Positions 57,711 to 64,000 of a stretch of DNA of 64,000 nucleotides are shown here, piece after piece. This DNA comes from M3007 sp033764075. Lineage in GTDB: Bacteria > Bacteroidota > Bacteroidia > Chitinophagales > Saprospiraceae. The position numbers and the translations under genes are program-made. Below the pieces are notes generated by a model that was not told where the DNA came from, did no database searches, and saw nothing but the letters and a program-made list of their open reading frames with translations. Within the stretch, counting starts at the first letter, position 1, and each line of letters starts with the position of its first letter. The stretch lies in the NCBI GenBank assembly GCA_033764075.1, contig JANRJH010000007.1, positions 92,304-156,303 of the forward strand, written 5' to 3'.

Positions 57711-59264
57711 TTATTTGCCGCTGCCCTCCGAGAGATTTTTCATCACCTGATCCAGGTTGAAGCTGGCCGGTTTCATGCGGGGCGGGTAGTTTTTGAACGA
57801 CTGCAACCACTCGCCCACATAAGCTTGTGCGGGCACCAGAAGGAACACGCGCTCGAAGCGCCAGCGCTCATAGTCGATGCCCTCTTCGTCGGCCCGCTCG
57901 AAGGGATCGCCGCGCAGGGTGAACAGTTTGGGCGTACGCAGGGTTATGAAGGGGTCCTGCCACACGTCGAAGCTCTCGGCCCGTTGCTCCATGAAGTGCA
58001 GTTTCCATTGGTTGTAGCGCAAGCAGGCCAACTCGCCCCCATCGGTCCAGTACAAAAACTCCCTGCGGGGCCATGCGCCCACGCTGGCGGAGTCGCCTTT
58101 GAGGTAGGGCATCAGGTTGTACCCGTCGAGGTGTACGTTGTACGTTTTGTTGCCCGCTTTAAAGCCTTTGAGCAGGTTGGCCTTCACATCGCCACCGCCG
58201 GCTGCGGCCACCAGCGTGGGCATCATGTCTTCGTGGGCGCACACTTCGTTGATGATGGTGCCGGGCTTGATCACCCCGGGCCAGCGGATCACGCAGGGTA
58301 CGCGGTATGCGCCTTCGTATTGGGTGTTCTTTTCACCGCGGAAGGGGGTTGTGCCGCCGTCGGGCCAGCTCATGACCTCGGCCCCGTTGTCGGTGGCGTA
58401 CATCACGATAGTGTTGTTGGCAATGCCCAGGTCGTCGATGGCTTTCAGGATTTGACCCACGTGCATGTCGTGCTCCACCATGCCGTCGGGGTAAATACCC
58501 AGTCCGGTTTTATACTTGGCTTCCTCACGCAGGTGGGTGAAAACGTGCATACGCGTGGTGTTGTACCAGAGGAACACCGGTTTGCCGTCGCGCACGTTTT
58601 TCTTCATGAATTCGATGGCGCGCTCGGTAACGTCGTAGTCCACCGTTTCCATGCGTTTTTTGGTCAACGGGCCGGTGTCTTCCACCTTTTGGCCGCCCTT
58701 GCCGTCGGCATAGCTGTGGATCACGCCGCGCGGCCCGAATTTCTTCTTGAACTCAGGGTCTTTGGGGTAGTCCGGATTTTCCGGCTCTTCCTCCGCGTTG
58801 AGGTGGTACAGGTTGCCGTAGAACTCGTCGAACCCGTGGGCGGTGGGCAGGTGCTCGTCGAGGTCGCCCAGGTGGTTTTTCCCAAACTGACCACACATGT
58901 AGCCCAGGGGCTTGAGCATTTCGGCGATGGTGGGGTCTTCCTTGGAAAGCCCTTCCTTGGCGCCGGGCAGACCCACTTTGAGCAGGCCGGTGCGGATGGG
59001 CGACTGGCCGGTGAGGAAAGCAGCACGTCCGGCCGTGCAGCTGTTCTGGCCGTACCAGTCGGTGAACAGGGCGCCCTCCCGGGCGATGCGGTCAATGTTG
59101 GGGGTTTTGTACCCCATGGTGCCCAGGTTGTACGCACTAATGTTGTACCACCCGATGTCGTCGCCCCAGATGATGACGATGTTAGGCTTCTGCTGGCCCA
59201 TGGCGGCGCCGGCGATCAGCCAAAAGGCACATACCGCGATCAGCGATTTGAATTGGTTTTGCAT
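57711..59264 (-). CDS. Arylsulfatase (type I, formylglycine)
   Basis: 517 residues from ATG 59264 with signal peptide LIAVCAFWLIAGAAMGQ. Sulfatase signatures: NIVIIWGDDIGWYN (metal-binding Asp pair), the formylglycine motif CTAGRAAFLTG (C-x-A-x-R, so it needs a maturase), HLGDLDEHLPTAHGFDEFYG and VMYATDNGAE. It hydrolyses sulfate esters; the true substrate is not known. The maturase gene is not adjacent. The AraC-type regulator lies upstream on the same strand, 135 bp away. Confidence 0.92.
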   Translation of the reverse strand: MQNQFKSLIAVCAFWLIAGAAMGQQKPNIVIIWGDDIGWYNISAYNLGTMGYKTPNIDRIAREGALFTDWYGQNSCTAGRAAFLTGQSPIRTGLLKVGLPGAKEGLSKEDPTIAEMLKPLGYMCGQFGKNHLGDLDEHLPTAHGFDEFYGNLYHLNAEEEPENPDYPKDPEFKKKFGPRGVIHSYADGKGGQKVEDTGPLTKKRMETVDYDVTERAIEFMKKNVRDGKPVFLWYNTTRMHVFTHLREEAKYKTGLGIYPDGMVEHDMHVGQILKAIDDLGIANNTIVMYATDNGAEVMSWPDGGTTPFRGEKNTQYEGAYRVPCVIRWPGVIKPGTIINEVCAHEDMMPTLVAAAGGGDVKANLLKGFKAGNKTYNVHLDGYNLMPYLKGDSASVGAWPRREFLYWTDGGELACLRYNQWKLHFMEQRAESFDVWQDPFITLRTPKLFTLRGDPFERADEEGIDYERWRFERVFLLVPAQAYVGEWLQSFKNYPPRMKPASFNLDQVMKNLSEGSGK

Positions 59265-59399
59265 TCGTGTTTGTTTTGAAAGGTGAACGAAAAAATACTG
59301 ACAAAGATTAGGATATCCTATTGAAAATAATTCCGCAAAGGAAAGCAATCCGGAAAGAACACCGGGTGCTTCAATGTTTCAAAACGGAAAACGATACAT

Positions 59400-60605
59400 C
59401 TATACGCCCTCTTCGGCAGGCATACGGAAGTACTCGGAGGGATTCCGGCCTGTATGGCGTTGCACTGCCCGGATGAAGGTGACGCGGGAACCGAAACCGG
59501 CTTCCATGGCCAGTCCTTCCAGGCTCAGGTGCGAGACATCTTCGGAGGTCATTTTTTCCTTCAAATACCCGATGCGGAGCGTGTTCACGTAATCGTTGAA
59601 CCGGGTGTGCAGCAGTTGATTCAGCACATAGGACAGGTGGTATTCCGGTATGTCCAGGGCTTTGCTCATATCCTGAAGCGAAAAGCGACGCTGCAGGAAA
59701 GGTTTGTTTTCCCGCATGTACTGATCCATGGTCTGCAGGTACGCCTGGTACTGTTTAGGAAGTGGTTCGGATTGCGCAGGCTTTTTGTCCTCCGGCGCCC
59801 GGCTTTTTGTATCACCCGGCTGCTCACCACCGGCCGGCTTGGGCATGCCGTACAGCAGTACAGGATTGTGCATGAGCGTCAGACTGGTAACGATCTGGGT
59901 AGCGGCCGGCAGGATCATCAGGTAGAAGTTCAGGATACGGTGCGGAAAAACGGCGGGCAACGACAACATGACTACCACTGCCACGCAAAACAACAGCATC
60001 ATCGTACTGAATACCTGAAGCCAGTGGCACTGTTCGGGGAAAAGGATACACCCTTCGGGCCGCTTCTCCCTGGCCCGGGCAATCAAACGGAGCATGGCCA
60101 ACGCGTAGACGATGCCCAGCGCCGTTCGGATCACATTGTGCGCATACGGCGGCAACATACCTTCCACGTGCCCAAAGTTGGCGGCCAGCGGGTCGGTCAG
60201 GTGCCACTCCAGCAATTCCACCTTGGTATGGTATGGCAACAGATAATAAGGCATATACTCCACCAGGTGCAGCAGGGCGGGCAAGGCATGCAGCCCGTCG
60301 GTCCGGCGCAGCTTCAATTCGTCCAGCAAGATCATGCGCACGTACAGGTAAGCAGCGGGAAACATCAGGTAGTACAACGGACTGGGCAGCCGGTACATCC
60401 AGGGAAAATACATAATAAGCCCCGAGCGAATGGAATACAGCATGAACATGACCAGGGCCATGCAAAACAGATAAAAAAGGAGCAACCGGTTGGCAGGTGA
60501 GTGTCCGTTTCGAGAAAGGCCCAACATCAGAAACACCGTCAGCGTATTGAAAAACGAGACCGAAGTGAGCGCGGTACTGATGTGGAGGTCGATGGACGGG
60601 TTCAT
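59400..60605 (-). CDS. Membrane-embedded AraC family regulator
   Basis: 401 residues. The N-terminal 240 residues contain about seven transmembrane helices (FFNTLTVFLMLGL, LLLFYLFCMALVMFMLYSI, TALGIVYALAMLRLIA, VFSTMMLLFCVAVVVMLSL). After a Pro/Lys/Glu linker comes a two-helix AraC DNA-binding domain (SLQDMSKALDIPEYHLSYVL, RFNDYVNTLRIGYLKEKM, GFGSRVTFIRAVQRHTGRNP, SEYFR). This 7TM-HTH_18 type is frequent in Bacteroidota. It may regulate the sulfatase downstream. TATATTTG at 60641-60648 is a promoter element. Confidence 0.9.
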   Translation of the reverse strand: MNPSIDLHISTALTSVSFFNTLTVFLMLGLSRNGHSPANRLLLFYLFCMALVMFMLYSIRSGLIMYFPWMYRLPSPLYYLMFPAAYLYVRMILLDELKLRRTDGLHALPALLHLVEYMPYYLLPYHTKVELLEWHLTDPLAANFGHVEGMLPPYAHNVIRTALGIVYALAMLRLIARAREKRPEGCILFPEQCHWLQVFSTMMLLFCVAVVVMLSLPAVFPHRILNFYLMILPAATQIVTSLTLMHNPVLLYGMPKPAGGEQPGDTKSRAPEDKKPAQSEPLPKQYQAYLQTMDQYMRENKPFLQRRFSLQDMSKALDIPEYHLSYVLNQLLHTRFNDYVNTLRIGYLKEKMTSEDVSHLSLEGLAMEAGFGSRVTFIRAVQRHTGRNPSEYFRMPAEEGV

Positions 60606-60640
60606 ACGGTCGGCGAGGGCGGGTTTGATCAGGATGCCGA

Positions 60641-60648
60641 CAAATATA
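60641..60648 (-). promoter_or_regulatory. -7 element of the AraC-type regulator gene
   Basis: TATATTTG on the minus strand, 35 bases before the ATG at 60605. Confidence 0.5.
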
Positions 60649-60682
60649 GGTTCAACGCACGAAAGTTGTCCGTTAAAAAATA

Positions 60683-61201
60683 CTACCGCTCACCCGCCAT
60701 CACCTTCCCGCCAACAATCCGCGCCATCACCGTATGCTGCGAAATCGAGTGGTTGCAACTGCCGGTGGCCAGCGGGTCTTTGGGGTCGTAATAGTGCTCG
60801 CACACGCAGCCGCTTTGCCTGAAGTTGCAGGCCTGGCAGGGGTTGCCCGTGCAGGTTTGCACAACGCCATCAACCCGGTAGACGCCTCGGCTCACCTCCC
60901 GGAGTTGCACGGCCACGAAGAAGCCTACGCCAGGGTCTTTTTTTTGCACCCCGTGGAACACCAGGTGGGGTTTTTGCTGGATCATTTCTACCGCTACCTT
61001 GCGCACACCGGCCAGTTCGGGCACCGTGGCGGAGGCGGAGGCGACCAACCAGGGTTCGGGCAAAGGAAGGCGCCACGCCCCGCGGTCGTAAACGGCCACG
61101 CTGTCGGTTTGCGGGTCGAATGCAGCATCAGGCGGCAGGGTTTGCTGGGCGGAGAGCGCAGCAGCCCGGCAGATCAGGATCAGGAAAATGAAGCGCTTCA
61201 T
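60683..61201 (-). CDS. Secreted Cys-rich protein of unknown function
   Basis: 172 residues with signal peptide MKRFIFLILICRAAALSAQ. The first 100 mature residues show no known domain; a segment near residue 110 has six cysteines (CTGNPCQAC, CVCEHYYDPKDP, SCNH), which could bind metal or form disulfides in the periplasm. It starts 22 bp after the end of the next gene upstream on the same strand (405-residue protein), so the two are likely cotranscribed and may interact. Confidence 0.7.
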   Translation of the reverse strand: MKRFIFLILICRAAALSAQQTLPPDAAFDPQTDSVAVYDRGAWRLPLPEPWLVASASATVPELAGVRKVAVEMIQQKPHLVFHGVQKKDPGVGFFVAVQLREVSRGVYRVDGVVQTCTGNPCQACNFRQSGCVCEHYYDPKDPLATGSCNHSISQHTVMARIVGGKVMAGER

Positions 61202-61223
61202 GTTTGATGTGTTTATAAGGTGA

Positions 61224-62441
61224 TCAGTTGTAGCCGGCCGTTCCGAACAGCATTTCCTTCAGCTTGGAGCCTTGCACCTCCGGCAAACGGTACGCGGTGT
61301 TGAACTTGTTGAGGGTTTGCTGGATGTCTTTTTCCAGCTGCCGGAAGGCATCGGGCAGCTGTTCGGCGCAGGTGGGGTCGTTTCCGTAGGTTTCTGTGAT
61401 CTTGGAGAATTTTTTGTAGTACTCGTTGCCCAGGTTCACAAAGTCGGTGTACCGGATGATGAACTGGTTGATGCGCTCCAGCGCAAAAAGGAGATTGGTT
61501 TCGGTTTTGTGGCGCAGTTGCGGGTCTGCCGGGGATGGTGCGCTCGCCGGTGCGGCGCCGGTATCGCCGAGCGATCTGGCCACCAGGTTGTCGAGCAGGC
61601 CGTAGAGCCGCTCCCAGTCGTCGGCGTCGCGGCAGCTTTCCAGCGGTATGGTGTAGCCCACCTGTCGGGCGCACTCGGCAAACAGCTGCTCGCAGTCGCT
61701 TTTGAGGGTCAGGTTGGCGTCGCGCAGGTACCCGGTTTCGAAGTACACCGTGTTGAGGTCGGTGTGCATGCGCACGGTAAAATCGAGGATGCAGGCGATC
61801 TTCTCCGGGTCGGCCTTGTGGCGCTCCTTTTCGTCGGCGCTGTTCAGCATGAGCCCCACCAGGGAGAAAGTGGCCGACAGGTAGGGGTTGTGTTGCAACA
61901 CCTCCGGCAGCGCAAATCCGTATTTCCGCTTGACCCGGTCGTCGATGATCTGGCGGGTCTCGGCAAACTCGGGGTAAAAATGCGGGTTGCTGATGTTCAA
62001 CAGTTCCTGTTGTGCCTTCAGGCTGCTGAAGTGGTGGTCCATGGCCAGGATCTTCTCGTACAGCATTTTCAGGATTTCTATGCCCTTGCGGTAGCGCAAG
62101 CGGAGTTCCTTGAGTTCGTATTCCGCGTTTAGCCCGTCCAGGGCGTCTTCCAGCCGGATGCGCTCCCACAGCAGCGTGTACCCTTCCCGGCAGTCGTGTG
62201 CCGGCTGGCCACGCAGGCGGTTGTGTACGTCCTGCAGCCGGCGCATCAACGGCTCGGCCTGGCTGCGGTACTGGCTGTCGAGATCCAGGAATGCCTGCTC
62301 CGTCTGGTAGAGTACCGGCTGGAGCCAATGCGTCAGGCTGTCCGGGCCAGGCGGATTGCCGGCCGCCATCCGTTGTGGGCCCGCGAACAGCGCCAGGGCG
62401 CAAAACCAGCGGGCGACCCACCCAATAGTACGTGTGTTCAT
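61224..62441 (-). CDS. Secreted helical protein of unknown function
   Basis: 405 residues with signal peptide VARWFCALALFAGPQRMAAG. Predominantly charged helices (EQAFLDLDSQYRSQAEPLMR, ELRLRYRKGIEILKMLYEKI, ALERINQFIIRYTDF) and four cysteines scattered (HDCREGY, KSDCEQLF, CARQV, ESCRDAD). No known domain recognised. It precedes the Cys-rich 172-residue protein by 22 bp on the same strand. Confidence 0.75.
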   Translation of the reverse strand: MNTRTIGWVARWFCALALFAGPQRMAAGNPPGPDSLTHWLQPVLYQTEQAFLDLDSQYRSQAEPLMRRLQDVHNRLRGQPAHDCREGYTLLWERIRLEDALDGLNAEYELKELRLRYRKGIEILKMLYEKILAMDHHFSSLKAQQELLNISNPHFYPEFAETRQIIDDRVKRKYGFALPEVLQHNPYLSATFSLVGLMLNSADEKERHKADPEKIACILDFTVRMHTDLNTVYFETGYLRDANLTLKSDCEQLFAECARQVGYTIPLESCRDADDWERLYGLLDNLVARSLGDTGAAPASAPSPADPQLRHKTETNLLFALERINQFIIRYTDFVNLGNEYYKKFSKITETYGNDPTCAEQLPDAFRQLEKDIQQTLNKFNTAYRLPEVQGSKLKEMLFGTAGYN

Positions 62442-62621
62442 GTCGAAGCGTGGTTGATGAAAAAACAGACAACAACTCTCCGGGTGTATCTCCGGACAGG
62501 CGCCAAACGGTCAGCAACGCAAAAATGGGCCCGCCGGCGGGCAAAAAACAAAGACAAATCCCCTAAAAACCGGAGGGGTATTTTAGGGGAAAATCGGCGG
62601 CCTTGCCCGCCTTTTTAATTC

Positions 62622-62640
62622 AAAACCAATAAGTTGGTTA
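62622..62640 (-). terminator. Possible terminator after M28 peptidase
   Basis: AACCAA/TTGGTT stem followed on the minus strand by TTTTG, about 10 bases past the stop at 62652. Short stem, low confidence. Confidence 0.35.
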
Positions 62641-62651
62641 TTTGGCCGTCG

Positions 62652-63884
62652 TCAAAAAGTCAGCGGAAGCGTCATCTCTTCCTTGGCGCGTTTGATCTTG
62701 ATCTGGATGGTTTGACCTTTTTCAAACAGCGAAAGGCACTTCATGTAGTCGTTGATGTTGCGCACGGGGTAGTCGGCCATTTGCACAATCACGTCGCCCT
62801 GCTTGAGGCCCGCCTTGTCGGCCGGCCGGCCGGTGGTGACGCCGTCTATGTGTACGCCTTCTCCCTCCCAGACGTAGTCGGGCATGATGCCGAGGGTGAC
62901 TTTGAACGCCGGCGTGTCGGTTTTTTCCGTTTTGGTTTCCTGATAAGTCAGTTTGGGCTTTTTGTCGAGCGCTTCGACGACGCCGGACACGAGCTCGAGC
63001 ACCCGGGTCATGCCGTTGAAATTGATCAACTGGACGTCGTCCGACGGCTTGTGGTAGTCCTTGTGTTGCCCGGTGAAGAAGAACAGCACCGGTATTTTTT
63101 TTAGGTAAAAAGAGGTATGGTCGCTGGGGCCTATGCCGGCGCTGTCTTTTTTGATGGCCAGGCCCGTGCTGAAACTGTTGAGCAGGGGTACAAAATCGGG
63201 CGCGGTGCCTACGCCGCCGACCATGATGCGTTTTTCTTCGTTCAGACGACCGATCATATCCATGTTGACCATAAAACTGACGGTGTTCAGGTCGATGGTG
63301 GGATATTCGGTGTATCTTTTGGAGCCGACAAGCCCGAGCTCCTCACCGGAGAAGCACAGAAACAGGAAATTGTGTTGCTCGCGTACACCGTTCTGGCTAA
63401 AGTAGCGCGCCAGCTCGAGCACGCCGGCGGTACCGGAGGCGTTGTCGTCAGCGCCGTTGTGAATTTTTCCTTCCGGGTTGGGATCCAGGGAGTTGTGGTC
63501 GTGCCCCATGCCGAGGTGGTCGTAGTGGGCGCCGATGACGATGGTGTAGGGCGCGCCGTTGTCGAGGTAAGCGGCGACATTCTGGCTGTAGGTCTGCTGT
63601 CCGCCGGTCGGTATGTCACCATGCGGATGGGCGCTGCGGGTAAAGCCGAAACGATGAAGGTAAGACTGTCCGTCGCCTTTGGGTTGCAGACCCAGCTTTT
63701 TGAACTGTTTGGCGAGGTATTCGGCGGCCTTGAGCTCCTCTTTGGTGCCGGTCCCCCGGCCTTTCATCTTGTCGGATGCGAGGTGCGATACGTATTTTTC
63801 AAGGTTTTTTTCAGAAAAATGCTGACCGAACGCCGGGCTTGCAGCCAGGGTGATCAGGGAAAATAACAGAGCGAATGGTTTCAT
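62652..63884 (-). CDS. M28 family metallopeptidase with C-terminal PDZ domain
   Basis: 410 residues with signal peptide MKPFALLFSLITLAASPAFG. M28 (aminopeptidase) motifs supply the two zinc sites: His in IGAHYDHLG, Asp in GADDNASG, Glu pair in SGEELGLVG, Asp in NMDMIGR, His in PSDHTSFY. The C-terminal 90 residues (LGIMPDYVWEGEGVHIDGVT, GRPADKAGLKQGDVIVQMAD) form a PDZ domain, giving a secreted peptidase that may bind peptide ends. Complete by length. Promoter TACCTTTG at 63905-63912. Confidence 0.92.
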   Translation of the reverse strand: MKPFALLFSLITLAASPAFGQHFSEKNLEKYVSHLASDKMKGRGTGTKEELKAAEYLAKQFKKLGLQPKGDGQSYLHRFGFTRSAHPHGDIPTGGQQTYSQNVAAYLDNGAPYTIVIGAHYDHLGMGHDHNSLDPNPEGKIHNGADDNASGTAGVLELARYFSQNGVREQHNFLFLCFSGEELGLVGSKRYTEYPTIDLNTVSFMVNMDMIGRLNEEKRIMVGGVGTAPDFVPLLNSFSTGLAIKKDSAGIGPSDHTSFYLKKIPVLFFFTGQHKDYHKPSDDVQLINFNGMTRVLELVSGVVEALDKKPKLTYQETKTEKTDTPAFKVTLGIMPDYVWEGEGVHIDGVTTGRPADKAGLKQGDVIVQMADYPVRNINDYMKCLSLFEKGQTIQIKIKRAKEEMTLPLTF

Positions 63885-63904
63885 CGTGTGTGTAAAATGG
63901 ATCG

Positions 63905-63912
63905 CAAAGGTA
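63905..63912 (-). promoter_or_regulatory. -7 element of the M28 peptidase promoter
   Basis: TACCTTTG on the minus strand, 20 bases before the ATG at 63884. The upstream (-33) zone is occupied by the tandem repeat 63926-63948. Confidence 0.6.
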
Positions 63913-63925
63913 GGAAAGAATGGCG

Positions 63926-64000
63926 AGTGTCGAGTGTCGAGTGTCGAATGACTTGTACGCTTGGTTATCCCGGAGGATCAAGCGTACAAGTCATTCGACA
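63926..64000. repeat. GTGTCGA tandem units and a 22-bp-armed palindrome at the window edge
   Basis: Three GTGTCGA units (63928-63948) lead into a perfect inverted repeat: arms TGTCGAATGACTTGTACGC... at 63942-63963 and 63979-64000 with a 15-base loop. The right arm runs to the last base of the window, so the palindrome may extend further. Confidence 0.85.

Noticed and set aside
63926..64000. CRISPR array suggested by repeated GTGTCGA
   Set aside because: Units are seven bases with no spacers; the structure is a tandem repeat plus a palindrome.

Overview
The window looks like a chromosomal segment of a Bacteroidota bacterium, probably of the Saprospiria (Saprospiraceae-like) type. The evidence is internal: several proteins end in type IX secretion (T9SS) sorting domains, one of them type B; there is a long TonB-dependent receptor with a carboxypeptidase-like N-terminal domain; many intergenic regions carry the Bacteroidota -7 element TAnnTTTG; and Shine-Dalgarno sequences are almost absent. 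By eye the DNA is GC-rich (near 60 percent), with clear AT-rich patches at about 10.4-11.1 kb and 22.4-30.1 kb. The lineage is an inference; no marker gene could be compared.

Layout. 0-5.4 kb: a T9SS surface protein, then cytochrome c, an NAD-dependent epimerase and a TlpA-like thioredoxin, the chaperone pair grpE-dnaJ, and tRNA-Leu(GAG). 5.5-10.3 kb (minus strand): an AlbA_2/ATPase-fold protein, class II ribonucleotide reductase, a VOC protein and DUF456. 10.3-13.4 kb: a small island (MNT-HEPN toxin-antitoxin pair, a membrane-bound winged-helix regulator, an Asp-box lipoprotein) bounded by a direct repeat of about 56 bp. 13.4-20.5 kb: an envelope-biogenesis cluster (SurA-like lipoprotein, SurA, BamA), then MetG. 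20.5-30.2 kb: accessory DNA with a BrnA-like orphan, a 1941-residue T9SS protein carrying dockerin-like and cohesin-like modules, a small membrane protein, a TPR-LuxR regulator, a decayed second MNT-HepT pair and an integrase remnant.

30.2-45 kb: beta-barrel protein, M3 peptidase, DUF4159, an orphan histidine kinase overlapping aroB, an M23 peptidase, a predicted adenylate cyclase with a membrane partner, DUF1015, an incomplete Bat (VWA) locus, and two outer-membrane proteins. 45-56.5 kb: TonB-dependent receptor, thioredoxin-like lipid/peptide-binding type protein, PDZ protein, M48 peptidase, and the DUF1800/DUF1501 pair with twin-arginine signals. 56.5-57.7 kb: a broken Rpn-family nuclease gene flanked by three copies of a 60-bp repeat, two of which form a large hairpin. 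57.7-64 kb: arylsulfatase, AraC-type membrane regulator, two secreted proteins of unknown function and an M28-PDZ peptidase.

The conserved genes serve cell-envelope assembly (SurA, BamA, M23, T9SS cargo), protein folding and turnover, and translation. The more unusual material is in the two toxin-antitoxin zones, the repeat families (a 34-bp palindrome seen twice, a hairpin element seen twice, a 60-bp element seen three times, a 120-bp inverted repeat and a terminal palindrome) and the possible lipoprotein-to-membrane-regulator signalling pair at 11.2-13.1 kb. I do not see a CRISPR array, rRNA, intact transposon or prophage.
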